64,000 bases of DNA from NCBI GenBank assembly GCA_947581855.1, contig CANPVZ010000010.1, positions 62,001-126,000 of the forward strand. The letters run 5' to 3'. This stretch comes from an uncultured Phocaeicola sp. Its GTDB lineage: Bacteria > Bacteroidota > Bacteroidia > Bacteroidales > Bacteroidaceae. This document shows, one piece after another, positions 34,430 to 44,139 of the stretch (positions are counted from its first letter, which is position 1; each line of letters begins with the position of its first letter). The notes beneath the pieces were generated by a model, which saw nothing but the letters and a program-made list of their open reading frames with translations, did no database searches and was not told where the DNA came from. The position numbers and the translations under genes are program-made.

Positions 34430-37129
34430 TTAAAATTCCTGATTCCGTCCGTTTTCGTTAATCATCCGGCGGATACGCTCGTTCAGAGAGTCCGCCTGTA
34501 GTAAGTCTTCCAATGTGAGATGCATGCGGTATCGCCAGTAATGGCGGGGTTGCGAAGGAATATTGATGCGTTCGGCATCTGCATCGGGGAAGCGGATGGC
34601 TTCGTCCATGGATAACCAATCCTGAAAAGCCAGAATGGATAGCATCGAATTGCTTCGCAAATGCTGGCGTATCACCTCTTCGCAAATAGCTCCGGTAGCT
34701 TCCTCCGGTGCTTTCCCCTGATGTTGCAGTTCGTGGTTGTAGAACCGTTGTATCTGTGAAGGACTCTCTTTCCACCATCCGCGCAACGTGGACATGTCAT
34801 GGGTGGAGATGGTGCAAACCGAGCGGTAGGGATATTGGTCCAATTGTCCGAACTCGTGGTAGGGGTCTTTAGGCATCCGTTGTATTTCGAGACTCAGAAT
34901 TTGTAAATCGTTCATCACCCAGCCTACACATTCGGGAATCATGCCTAAATCTTCGCCACACACCAGCATCCGGGTGGAACCTGTCAGACCGGGGAGTTTC
35001 TTCATGGCTTGTTGTTGCCAGAATTGATTGTGTCGATGGTAATAGTATTGGTTATAAAGGTGGTTGAAGGCAGTTTTCTCATTTTCGGTGAGGATGCTGA
35101 AAATGTAATCTTTTTGTACGCTGATGCGTGGATGATACATATTGCGGTTTTTGTTGTCGCGGATAAACAACACATTACTGATTAATGTATAGAGCCCGTC
35201 ACGTATCAGTATGTTCTGCGGGTTATCGGTCTTGTCGTGGAAAAAGGCTTCTACTTTACGTTGCGTGTCGAATTCGGGGCGTAATGTATAGCGGTCCTTC
35301 TCCGTCATAGGCTCAAGGAATTGGGCAATGATTTCTTCTTTCCGGTCGCCGAACAGGTCACTGAGAAACAGGGTATGGATGTAGGGTTGGGTGAACAGTT
35401 CTTCGTTGAAAGTGAGTCCGTAACTTTCAATTTCTTCGCGGCTCAAGGGTAGTGACGGGACAAACTGTCCGAGCAATCCGTGGACAGCATGCATCGGTAT
35501 CTCCCATATGCGGAAGAATCCCAAAATATGGTCTATCCGGTAAGCGTCGAAGTATTCGGACATTTTTCCGAACCGGCGCATCCACCAGCGGTAACCGTCT
35601 TTCTCCATTTCTTCCCAATTGTAAGTAGGGAATCCCCAATTTTGTCCGTTCACGGAGAAGTCATCGGGAGGAGCTCCGGCTTGGCCGTTCATATTGAAGT
35701 AATGGGGTTCCGCCCATGCTTCCACGCTGCAACGGCTGATTCCGATAGGGATGTCTCCTTTTAAAATAACACCGTGTTGCCGGGCATACGTACTTGCCGC
35801 CAGCAGTTGGCGGTGCAGATGGAATTGCAGATAATAGAAGAAAGCTATTTCTTTGTATTGAGACTCGCACAGCTTTGCAATCTCTTCTGCTTGGAACACG
35901 CTGTGCTGGGGCCATGTACGGAAATCTGCCGTACGGTAAAGGTCGCGTAGATAGCTATAGGCGGCATAAGGTTGCAGCCAGTCGCTATTAGCCTCATAAA
36001 AGGTTTTGAATTCAGGGGAGGAGAGTGTTTGTTCTCCATCTTGTGCATAGAACGCATGGAAAATCTCCCATTTGACATGTTCAACGGCCTCATAGTCAAT
36101 CTGCGGCAAACTGTTCAGCTCTTTCTGTTTTATATCGAAAAGCTTTTGTTGTTCGGTATCTTGGAGCGTTCCCAACTGCTTTACATCCAGATAGACCGGA
36201 TGCAAGGCGAAAATGGAGATACTGTTATACGGGTACGAATCCATCCAGGTGTGCGACATGGTGGTATCGTTAATCGGAAGTATCTGCACAATCTTTTGAT
36301 GAGTCTGTACCGCCCAGTCTATCATCAGTTTTAGGTCGCCAAAATCTCCGATACCGAAGCTTTGGGTAGAGCGTAGCGAAAATATCGGAATGGCTACGCC
36401 GGCTCCTTTCCACTGCGGCTGGTCGAAATAAGCATAATGGTCGGCCAGTATAATTGTTTCGTTGTCTGTTATTTCAAGATGATTGACATATCGGTTGTCA
36501 TGTATTTCCCAAGCTTCCACTTGATGCGTCTTCAAGTTGATGAGCGCAAATTTGTATTCTAAAGGAAAGCACAGGGAGGAGGCGTCCAGATTGACTTGCC
36601 ATTCGGGGGCGTTTCGGTCGTTTAAAATCACAGCTTTTTCGGTATCCCAGTTTCCCAAAACATCTTGATTACCGCAAATACCCAAAGCATAGTCGCTGTG
36701 TACCCGCGGACAATGCACTTTGATGGTTAACTCTTTGTTATAATGGGCAAGTGGCGCACTTTCGCCGTGCCGTGCCATTAAACATTCGGTGAAGGCTGAA
36801 CTATAGAAATGAAGTTGCCCGGAAACCATTTTCCATTGGTCGTAAGTATGGTAGATTCTTTGTCCGTTTTCCACTTGTATATACCGTGGAAACATCTTCC
36901 ATTCTTCCGTAACGAGTTGACGGTTCTTTACAATGCTGTAGTAATAATGGATTTTGTCTGTTTCGGACGAATTGATTGCAACGGTGCCATACCAGTGTAT
37001 ACCATCGTTTGTTTGAAGCGGAAATCCGTCCTCTACGGTGAAATTTCCTAATTCCGGGACAGAACCGAGTACTCTGAGTTCTTCTCCCCATGTCGTCCGG
37101 TATTCAATATGGAACGTAATATGTATCAT
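34430..37129 (-). CDS. malQ: 4-alpha-glucanotransferase (amylomaltase) with two CBM20 domains
   Basis: GH77 enzyme transferring alpha-1,4-glucan segments, used in maltodextrin and glycogen metabolism in the cytosol (no signal peptide). 899 residues, far longer than E. coli MalQ because two CBM20 starch-binding domains lie in front (about 1-110 and 130-235; WGEELRVLGSVPELGNF in the first). Catalytic residues: Asp533 in YRIDHILGF (nucleophile), Glu726 in VCGEDLGMIP (acid/base), Asp778 in TISTHDMSTLRG. This architecture is standard in Bacteroidetes and resembles plant DPE2. folB follows 4 bases downstream. Confidence 0.95.
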   Translation of the reverse strand: MIHITFHIEYRTTWGEELRVLGSVPELGNFTVEDGFPLQTNDGIHWYGTVAINSSETDKIHYYYSIVKNRQLVTEEWKMFPRYIQVENGQRIYHTYDQWKMVSGQLHFYSSAFTECLMARHGESAPLAHYNKELTIKVHCPRVHSDYALGICGNQDVLGNWDTEKAVILNDRNAPEWQVNLDASSLCFPLEYKFALINLKTHQVEAWEIHDNRYVNHLEITDNETIILADHYAYFDQPQWKGAGVAIPIFSLRSTQSFGIGDFGDLKLMIDWAVQTHQKIVQILPINDTTMSHTWMDSYPYNSISIFALHPVYLDVKQLGTLQDTEQQKLFDIKQKELNSLPQIDYEAVEHVKWEIFHAFYAQDGEQTLSSPEFKTFYEANSDWLQPYAAYSYLRDLYRTADFRTWPQHSVFQAEEIAKLCESQYKEIAFFYYLQFHLHRQLLAASTYARQHGVILKGDIPIGISRCSVEAWAEPHYFNMNGQAGAPPDDFSVNGQNWGFPTYNWEEMEKDGYRWWMRRFGKMSEYFDAYRIDHILGFFRIWEIPMHAVHGLLGQFVPSLPLSREEIESYGLTFNEELFTQPYIHTLFLSDLFGDRKEEIIAQFLEPMTEKDRYTLRPEFDTQRKVEAFFHDKTDNPQNILIRDGLYTLISNVLFIRDNKNRNMYHPRISVQKDYIFSILTENEKTAFNHLYNQYYYHRHNQFWQQQAMKKLPGLTGSTRMLVCGEDLGMIPECVGWVMNDLQILSLEIQRMPKDPYHEFGQLDQYPYRSVCTISTHDMSTLRGWWKESPSQIQRFYNHELQHQGKAPEEATGAICEEVIRQHLRSNSMLSILAFQDWLSMDEAIRFPDADAERINIPSQPRHYWRYRMHLTLEDLLQADSLNERIRRMINENGRNQEF

Positions 37130-37240
37130 AGTTTTAAGGTTGTTAATAGGAATCGCAAGTTAAAGGCCGGCTGCTTCCTGATATTTCCTGAGGAAACGGC
37201 AACTTCTTCAACTGCTGATTCGCATTATTAATAAACGGTT

Positions 37241-37288
37241 AAAAAAATACCATCCTGAAGAATGTCCTTTACATTACTCAGGATGGTA
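37241..37288 (-). terminator. nrdJ terminator
   Basis: An 11-bp perfect stem (37248-37258 with 37278-37288). Read on the minus strand it is followed by seven T (37241-37247), 22 bases after the nrdJ stop. Confidence 0.9.
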
Positions 37289-37309
37289 CAAAGATATGAC
37301 TTTATTTGA

Positions 37310-39850
37310 TTAACCGCATCGTGAAGCGCCACAAGTTTTGCAAATCAGGCATCCTTCTTGATATACTAAGGTTTCATGACCGCAATTGGGGCATTTCTGT
37401 CCTTTTGCTTCGGTTCCGTCGGTAACATATTTCTTCAAAGCACGTTCTACACCGTTCTTCCAGGTGTTAATGCTTTCGCTGTTTAGTTGGAGAGACCCTA
37501 CGAGCTTGATAACCTGCTCGATAGGCATACGATAGCGAAGTACACCGGAAATCAGTTTGGCATAGTTCCAATACTCTTTATTGAATTTCTCAGACAATCC
37601 TTCGATGGTGGTTTTGTATCCGCGCTTGTTCTCGAATTGGAAATCGTAGCGTTTATTCCCATTTTCATCTATATTTTTGATGATACGCCCACTAGTGACG
37701 GATTTAGGCAATAAGATACCTTCGTCATCATCTTGCAGACCGGTAAAGATTTCGTAAGGATGTCCGTCGAGTAAGCCCACGAAAGCCACCCATTTTTCTT
37801 TATTATTCTGGAAACGAACCACATCGCATTCCAATACGGTAGGACGTATTTCTACTACCGTAGGCGGTTTGCAAGGGGGCAGCTCATCTTTTTTCTTATT
37901 GCTTTTTGTTGAAAGAAGGACTCCTGCTCGGGAGCCGTCGCGATAAACCGTACAACCTTTACAACCGGACTTCCATGCTTCCACGTATAGGCGGTTCACC
38001 AAATCTTCGTCTACTGAATTCGGGAGATTGATAGTTACGCTGATAGAGTGGTCCACCCACTTTTGTATGCGTCCTTGCATTTTCACTTTCATCAGCCAGT
38101 CCACATCATTGGATGTAGCTTTATAATAAGGTGATTTTGATACAAGTTCGTCGATTTCCTCTTGAGTATACTGCTTGGAAGTATCCAGTCCGTTAACTTC
38201 CATCCATGTAAGGAATTTATGATGGTAGACAATATATTCTTCGAAAGCGTCGCCTGTTTCGTCCACATAATCGATGTGAGCCTCTGGGTCATTCGGGTTT
38301 ACTTTTCTTCTGCGTTTGTATACAGGCATAAACACAGGTTCGATACCCGATGTGGTCTGTGTCATCAAACTGGTGGTTCCGGTGGGAGCAATGGTAAGGC
38401 AGGCAATGTTACGCCGACCGTATTTTGCCATCTCTTCATACAAAGCCGGATCAGCTTCTTTGATACGATTGATAAACGGATTATTCTTCTCACGTTCCGT
38501 ATCGTATATTTCAAAAGCTCCTCGTTCTTTAGCCATCTGTACTGAAGATCGGTAAGCTTCCACTGCAATCGTTTTGTGCACCTGTTCAGAAAATTCGGTT
38601 GCCTCTTCCGTGCCGTAGCGCAATCCCATAGCGGCAAGCATATCACCTTCTGCAGTGATACCCACCCCGGTACGTCTTCCTTGCCCGCTCTTCTTGTAAA
38701 TCTTTTTCCATAAATGTCTTTCGGAACTTTTCACCTCTTCCGTTTCCGGATCGTTATCTATCTTTTCCAGAATACGATCTATCTTTTCAAGTTCCAGATC
38801 AATGATATCGTCCATGATACGTTGTGCCAGTCCGACATGTTTTTTGAACAAATCGAAATCGAAGTAAGCATCTTTGGTAAACGGATTTACTACGTATGAA
38901 TAAAGGTTGATAGCCAGTAAACGGCAAGAATCATAAGGACATAATGGGATTTCACCGCAAGGATTGGTGGACACTGTTTTGTATCCTAAGTCGGCATAAC
39001 AGTCGGGAACCGACTCACGTATAATGGTGTCCCAAAATAAAACTCCCGGTTCGGCTGATTTCCATGCGTTGTGAACGATTTTCTTCCATAAAGCCGATGC
39101 ATCGATCTCTTTTTCATAGCTGGGTTTATCAGACTCGATAGGGAATTGCTGCATGTAAGGACGCCCTTCGGTAGCGGCTTTCATAAATTCATCGTCCAGT
39201 TTTACCGAAACATTGGCGCCGGTTACTTTGCCTTCGGTCATCTTGGCATCGATAAAAGATTCCGAATCCGGATGTTTAATAGAAACGCTCAACATCAATG
39301 CGCCTCGCCGGCCATCTTGTGCCACTTCGCGGGTGGAGTTGGAATAACGCTCCATAAAAGGAACCAGACCAGTAGAAGTCAGTGCCGAATTCTTTACGGG
39401 AGAGCCTTTCGGTCGAATATGCGATAAATCGTGTCCTACACCTCCGCGACGTTTCATAAGTTGTACCTGCTCTTCATCAATACGGATGATAGCTCCGTAA
39501 GAGTCCGCTTTCCCGTCCATTCCGATTACAAAGCAGTTGGATAAGGACGCTACTTGAAAATCGTTTCCGATTCCCGTCATTGGGCTTCCTTGCGGTACAA
39601 TATATTTGAAATGATTCATTAAATCATAAAGTTCTTTTGGACTTAACGCATTAGGATACTTTGATTCGATGCGTGCCACTTCATTGGCTATACGCCAATG
39701 CATATCTTCGGGGGATTTTTCGTAAATATTCCCGAATGAATCTTTCACTGCATATTTGTTTACCCAAACACGCGCCGCCAGTTCATCGCCTTTAAAGTAC
39801 TTCAAAGAGGCTTCAAAAGCTTCGTCATAAGAATACTTCTGTTGTTCCAC
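37310..39850 (-). CDS. nrdJ: Adenosylcobalamin-dependent ribonucleotide reductase (class II)
   Basis: B12-dependent reductase making deoxynucleotides from ribonucleotides, oxygen-independent in mechanism. 846 residues. Seen: SNCFVIG (Cys106), STNPCGEIPL with Asn296, Cys298 and Glu300 forming the radical/active-site loop, GVGHDLSHIRPKGSPV, and CKGCTVYRDGSR. A C-terminal zinc-ribbon-like tail starts about residue 818, with CPNCG and CLICKTCGASRCG supplying the cysteines. Its promoter is well defined at 40005-40035, giving a leader of about 150 bases. No cobalamin riboswitch was recognised. Position near dnaA with a nitroreductase between is familiar for Bacteroidales. Confidence 0.95.
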   Translation of the reverse strand: MEQQKYSYDEAFEASLKYFKGDELAARVWVNKYAVKDSFGNIYEKSPEDMHWRIANEVARIESKYPNALSPKELYDLMNHFKYIVPQGSPMTGIGNDFQVASLSNCFVIGMDGKADSYGAIIRIDEEQVQLMKRRGGVGHDLSHIRPKGSPVKNSALTSTGLVPFMERYSNSTREVAQDGRRGALMLSVSIKHPDSESFIDAKMTEGKVTGANVSVKLDDEFMKAATEGRPYMQQFPIESDKPSYEKEIDASALWKKIVHNAWKSAEPGVLFWDTIIRESVPDCYADLGYKTVSTNPCGEIPLCPYDSCRLLAINLYSYVVNPFTKDAYFDFDLFKKHVGLAQRIMDDIIDLELEKIDRILEKIDNDPETEEVKSSERHLWKKIYKKSGQGRRTGVGITAEGDMLAAMGLRYGTEEATEFSEQVHKTIAVEAYRSSVQMAKERGAFEIYDTEREKNNPFINRIKEADPALYEEMAKYGRRNIACLTIAPTGTTSLMTQTTSGIEPVFMPVYKRRRKVNPNDPEAHIDYVDETGDAFEEYIVYHHKFLTWMEVNGLDTSKQYTQEEIDELVSKSPYYKATSNDVDWLMKVKMQGRIQKWVDHSISVTINLPNSVDEDLVNRLYVEAWKSGCKGCTVYRDGSRAGVLLSTKSNKKKDELPPCKPPTVVEIRPTVLECDVVRFQNNKEKWVAFVGLLDGHPYEIFTGLQDDDEGILLPKSVTSGRIIKNIDENGNKRYDFQFENKRGYKTTIEGLSEKFNKEYWNYAKLISGVLRYRMPIEQVIKLVGSLQLNSESINTWKNGVERALKKYVTDGTEAKGQKCPNCGHETLVYQEGCLICKTCGASRCG

Positions 39851-40004
39851 TGTATCTTTTTTAATTTAAATGTCGTAAGTTTTGTTAATTAACTCCTTAC
39901 CTTTATCTCCTAAAGATGGGAAGTATACAAAACTTAGTTTTTAATTTTATAATGTTTATCTGTCCTTTTTGTAGAAGTCTGGACATTGGTTAACAAATGT
40001 GCGG

Positions 40005-40035
40005 CAAAACTATACATGTTTTTCTTTATAACAAA
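40005..40035 (-). promoter_or_regulatory. nrdJ promoter, sigma-ABfr type
   Basis: On the minus strand, TTTG at 40035-40032, 19-base spacer, TAGTTTTG at 40012-40005. Spacing and both elements fit the Bacteroidetes consensus. Confidence 0.68.
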
Positions 40036-40247
40036 ATTTTCCTCGAAAAAGTTATCAACAATTTCAAAGTTTTCCATTCTTACTTATTAAATAATTGATT
40101 TACAGTATATATTCTTTATTGAGATGGTTAGTAAGTTATCTGTTTTAGAAAACTTTTGTCTTAGTTTAAACGTTATATCTTGATATAAAAGTAAATGTGA
40201 AAGAGAAAAAAGATAATGTTACTTCTCCGAATTATCCGAGAAATGTC

Positions 40248-40255
40248 TACATTTG
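40248..40255 (+). promoter_or_regulatory. Possible nitroreductase -7 element
   Basis: TACATTTG about 94 bases upstream of the ATG. No clear -33 element. Confidence 0.45.
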
Positions 40256-40348
40256 CATGGCGAAAGATTTAGGTTTAGTTATCGAGATCTCTATTACATC
40301 GGCTTTCTGTGAAGATACCCTGATTTTTTAGCTTTAAAAAATATAAAT

Positions 40349-41086
40349 ATGGAAAATGTAAAACAAAGAAGAACGATACGCAAATATGCTACGCAGGATA
40401 TTGCTCCCGATTTGTTGGATGAGTTGCTTGAAACATCTTGCAGAGCGTCTACAATGGGAAATTTACAACTATATAGTGTGGTGGTAACACGGGATAAGAA
40501 GATGAAGGAGCGGTTGGCTCCTGCGCATTTTAATCAACCTATGGTAACGAATGCTCCTGTGGTACTTACTTTTTGCGCTGATTTTCATCGTACTTCAGTA
40601 TGGTGCGAAGAGCGGAAGGCTGTACCTGGATATAATAATTTTCTTTCGTTTATCAATGCTTCTACCGATGCATTATTAATAGCGCAGACTTTTTGCACTT
40701 TAGCCGAAGAAAAAGGATTGGGTATCTGTTATTTAGGAACAACTGTTTATAATCCCGACTTGATTATCGAAACGTTGAAATTGCCGAAGTTGGTGATGCC
40801 TGTCGCTACGGTAACGGTAGGGTATCCTGCCGAGCATCCTGCACAGCCGGATCGTTTGCCGTTGGAAGCCATTATGCATGAAGAAGAGTATCATGATTAT
40901 ACGCGTGCGGACATCGACCGCTTGTATGCTTATAAAGAGTCGTTGCCGGAAAATGATTTCTTTGTAAAAGAAAACAATAAAGAGACTTTGGCTCAGGTGT
41001 TTGCGGAGGTGCGTTATACTAAAAAGGATAATGAATCAATGTCTGAGACATTTTTAAATACTTTAAAGAAACAAGGATTTATTTAG
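40349..41086 (+). CDS. Nitroreductase-family flavoprotein
   Basis: Cytosolic FMN-dependent oxidoreductase of the nitroreductase superfamily, 245 residues. N-terminal RRTIRKYATQDI and CRASTMGNLQLYSVVV contain the FMN phosphate and ring contacts; KGLGICYLGTTVYNP and ATVTVGYPAEHPAQPDRLPLEAI are the characteristic later motifs (the latter as in NfsA/FRP-like enzymes). It may reduce quinones or nitro compounds and could activate nitroimidazole drugs, but the natural substrate is unknown. The dnaA-nitroreductase-nrdJ order is a familiar Bacteroidales neighbourhood. Confidence 0.9.
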   Translation: MENVKQRRTIRKYATQDIAPDLLDELLETSCRASTMGNLQLYSVVVTRDKKMKERLAPAHFNQPMVTNAPVVLTFCADFHRTSVWCEERKAVPGYNNFLSFINASTDALLIAQTFCTLAEEKGLGICYLGTTVYNPDLIIETLKLPKLVMPVATVTVGYPAEHPAQPDRLPLEAIMHEEEYHDYTRADIDRLYAYKESLPENDFFVKENNKETLAQVFAEVRYTKKDNESMSETFLNTLKKQGFI

Positions 41087-41219
41087 CTTGTATATTTTCT
41101 AACGCGGATTAGCGCAGATTTAATAAATCATTCCACTTTAACTCTTAAGCCTGCTGTAAAGCAGGCTATATTTTTATTTTCCGAACGAAGTGTAAATCCT
41201 TTATTTCACAGTACGAAGC

Positions 41220-42623
41220 TTAATGCTTTAATTCAGCTTCGATATCTTCAAGTTGAGCGCGCAGTTCTTTATCTACGTCTAACTGGTTTCTTACCATCTT
41301 ACAAGAGTGTAACACTGTTGCATGATCTTTTTTTCCAATGGCTGAACCGATCTGGGCAGAGGAGGCTTCCGTGTATTTCTTTGCCAGATACATGGCTATT
41401 TGGCGTGCTTGTACGATTTCGCGTTTCCGGGAACGGCTTTGTATAGAAATCGTGTCCACATCAAAATGAGCGCATACTTTCGTAATAATATTCTCGATGG
41501 TCAGTTGTTTCTTTTCTACCTTCACTACTTTCTTTACCACGCATTCCGCTAAATCAAGGTCTACATCTCTATTGTAAACAACGGAATAGGCCATCAGGGA
41601 GTTGACAATGCCTTCCAAGTCGCGAACGCTCTCGCTTACATTTTCGGCTATGTAATTAACTACTGAGTCCGGGAACTTCAATCCGTCACGATACATTTTG
41701 TTCTTTAAAATGCTCTTGCGCAATTCGGTATTCGGTCGTTCCAGTTCTGCCAGCAATCCCCATTTGAAACGGGTCAGCAAGCGGTCTTCCATTCCTTGCA
41801 ACATTACCGGCGAGCGGTCGGAAGTCAAAATTAATTGCTTTCCGTTCTGGTGCAAGTGATTGAATATGTGGAAGAACGTATTTTGAGTCTTGGTCAAACT
41901 GGCAAATTCCTGTACGTCATCAATAATCAACACGTCGATAGTCTGGTAGAAGTTAATAAAATCGTTGACCGTATTGTTACGTACAGAGTCGGTATATTGT
42001 ACCTGAAATAAATGTGCGGATACATATAACACTCGTTTGGAAGGGTCAGTAGCTTTAATTTTGTTACCGATAGCGTTAACCAAGTGCGTTTTTCCCAATC
42101 CCGACGGGCCATATATAAATAAAGGATTGAAAGCTGTTTTACCTGGATTTTGTGCAACGGTTTCCGCTGCTACGCGAGGTAACTTATTGCTTGCGCCTTC
42201 AATAAAATTTTCGAAGGTATAAGTTGCTTTTAAGCGCGGGTCTAAATCCTGTGGTGCGGGAGCATCCATGGGCGAGGGACCTTTGCGTGCATCTTTTGTT
42301 TGAACATACGTGCCGGGTATGGAACGATTATCCGAAGGAATTTCCACTTTTCCCGGATCATTGCCTTTTGTTGTTAGGATACTATACATCAACTGCGTGC
42401 CCTCACCTATACCTTTATATAGTGCGGAACGCAACAATCCCAAAAACTTTTCTTCAATGAATTCATAAAAGAACTGACTTGGGACTCCTACAGTCAACGT
42501 GTTTCCTTCGTACTGTAGTGGTTTGATTGGAACAAACCACGTGTTAAATGTCGGCTCGGGAACATTGTCTCTTATCACTTTAAGACAGCGGTTCCAAAGT
42601 TCAACATGATTGTTTTCAATCAT
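41220..42623 (-). CDS. dnaA: Chromosomal replication initiator DnaA
   Basis: AAA+ initiator that binds DnaA boxes and opens the replication origin. 467 residues. Domain I about 1-85 ([14 protein letters not shown]...FNTWF), a short linker, AAA+ core with Walker A GPSGLGKT (172-179) and Walker B VLIIDDVQ (231-238), sensor region LTSDRSP, and the C-terminal helix-turn-helix signature [13 protein letters not shown] (about 434-446) for DnaA-box recognition. Not part of a dnaA-dnaN operon here: the convergent nitroreductase follows and a 610-bp gene-free interval precedes it. Confidence 0.97.
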   Translation of the reverse strand: MIENNHVELWNRCLKVIRDNVPEPTFNTWFVPIKPLQYEGNTLTVGVPSQFFYEFIEEKFLGLLRSALYKGIGEGTQLMYSILTTKGNDPGKVEIPSDNRSIPGTYVQTKDARKGPSPMDAPAPQDLDPRLKATYTFENFIEGASNKLPRVAAETVAQNPGKTAFNPLFIYGPSGLGKTHLVNAIGNKIKATDPSKRVLYVSAHLFQVQYTDSVRNNTVNDFINFYQTIDVLIIDDVQEFASLTKTQNTFFHIFNHLHQNGKQLILTSDRSPVMLQGMEDRLLTRFKWGLLAELERPNTELRKSILKNKMYRDGLKFPDSVVNYIAENVSESVRDLEGIVNSLMAYSVVYNRDVDLDLAECVVKKVVKVEKKQLTIENIITKVCAHFDVDTISIQSRSRKREIVQARQIAMYLAKKYTEASSAQIGSAIGKKDHATVLHSCKMVRNQLDVDKELRAQLEDIEAELKH

Positions 42624-43233
42624 AAGGCTATCGCTACATTTATTAATTGTCTAAAACTTCTACGTATGCAAAATTGGGAATCTTATTTTAGAAAAACAAT
42701 AGGAGCTTTTTCTTGCAAATGTGTGAAAAATAATAATAGGCTAACTTTCAGTGCTTTAAAAGAAATACATCCAAGGTACTTTCTGAAACACTTTTGTAAT
42801 ATTCGAAGAACCTGAGAATGAGTGTATTTGAACCTGTTTATTCTTGGATGGCTAAATCTTCTTAAAAAGAATAAAGCCTTTTTTTGTAGGTGTATTAGGA
42901 CTTTACAGCCGTTTTATATTTAAAGATGGAAAAGCCTATTATTTAGACAAAATCTATATAAGCTTTTCCATTGCTTAAATTTCGCAAGCTTCGCTTGTCA
43001 GTAGTTAAATGAGCTATCGCTTCACTTAGTTCTTCATAAGGAGTTAGAGTCTCCTGGTTTTACTGCTGTTTATAATATTTCGTTTTAGCTTTTAACTTAT
43101 TTATTACTTCGGTTTTAGTTACTTTATTTTTCCTGATCACTTCGCAGTGAACTGGTAAACCACTAAACGGCTATCTCCTTCACCTACTTTTCTTATTTTC
43201 TTTAGCTCTGTTACTCCTTGCTTTCTTTGAATG
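42624..43233. other. Interval upstream of dnaA
   Basis: 610 AT-rich bases. An 8-bp inverted repeat GGAAAAGC/GCTTTTCC spans 42928-42969. No convincing DnaA-box cluster, gene or RNA was found, so an origin is not called here. Confidence 0.5.
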
Positions 43234-44127
43234 TTACTTATCTTTTTTGCCAAATATAGAAAAGTGAACGTATCGTTTAGGATGTGCCTTCAAGTCTTCA
43301 AAAAGAGCGGCTGCGTTCGCACTTGTGGCATTCAGATTGTTATAGAAAGATGGATCGTTCAGTAGTAATCCGATTGAATTGTCTTTCCGATTCAGTTTTT
43401 CAGTAATCAGTTGTATATTATATAAGGTAGTATCTACTTTTTGGAAGGTTGAGGCATAGTTAATACCTTTCAAATTATCGCTGATGGTTACGAAATTGTC
43501 TGTAATCGTGTGCAGGTTATTCGTAAGGTGTGGAAGGTCATTATCCATCATCTGGTTTAGCTGGCGAGTAGTTGTTTCCAGATTGGCTGTGATACGTTCC
43601 GTGTTGTGCAGCGTACCCGATAAGGCTGGGTCGGCTAATAATTGGTTTAATGAAGAAACGATAGAGTCGAGCTGGGGAAGCATTTTTGCCATTTTAGGAA
43701 CTAATCGGGCTGCTTCTTCTACCAAGCCTCCATTTACATAACCAGGGATGGTGTCGCCTGCTGCGTACCATGTTTGGGCATCTTTGTTCAGCAGAAGATT
43801 CATTTTAATGGTTCCCAACATCTCGGTAACCAGTTCACCCGAACTGCCTTCCGGCATTCTGAACTCTTTGTCTACCTCAATTTCTACTATTACGTGTCCC
43901 GGACGTTGATAGTTATAGGTAATGTCGCGTACGATACCGATGCCATAGCCGTTGGCATATACCGGACTGGATTTAGTTAATCCCGCCACGTTTTCGAACT
44001 CTACATAATAGTAGTTGGTTGCTTTTAACATATTAATGCCTTTCAGGAATTTGATTCCGAAGAACAACACGGCAACGGCTATGATACCTGCCAATCCTAT
44101 TTTTACCTCTTTTGTGAATAAGTTCAT
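43234..44127 (-). CDS. MlaD/MCE-domain substrate-binding protein
   Basis: Periplasmic MCE protein anchored by one N-terminal membrane segment (about 9-28), 297 residues. The MCE domain (about 38-115) has YYYVEFENVAGLTKSSPVY and GIGIVRDITYN. A helical, coiled-coil-rich tail (about 150-290) follows. MCE proteins carry lipids between inner and outer membranes with an Mla-type ABC transporter; the ATPase and permease are not in this window. It follows the amidase gene by 12 bases, an arrangement suggesting an envelope-maintenance operon. Confidence 0.9.
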   Translation of the reverse strand: MNLFTKEVKIGLAGIIAVAVLFFGIKFLKGINMLKATNYYYVEFENVAGLTKSSPVYANGYGIGIVRDITYNYQRPGHVIVEIEVDKEFRMPEGSSGELVTEMLGTIKMNLLLNKDAQTWYAAGDTIPGYVNGGLVEEAARLVPKMAKMLPQLDSIVSSLNQLLADPALSGTLHNTERITANLETTTRQLNQMMDNDLPHLTNNLHTITDNFVTISDNLKGINYASTFQKVDTTLYNIQLITEKLNRKDNSIGLLLNDPSFYNNLNATSANAAALFEDLKAHPKRYVHFSIFGKKDK

Positions 44128-44139
44128 TTTTTAGTCTTT

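Larger units (their letters stand above)
39851..40348. other. AT-rich divergent promoter interval
   Basis: 498 bases between nrdJ (-) and the nitroreductase (+). Holds promoters for both, one DnaA-box-like TTATCAACA (40052-40060) and a perfect 16-base palindrome TTATATCTTGATATAA (40173-40188). A single DnaA-like box is not enough to call an origin. Confidence 0.6.

Noticed and set aside
39851-40348. oriC candidate
   Set aside because: Only one DnaA-like box in AT-rich sequence; not enough.
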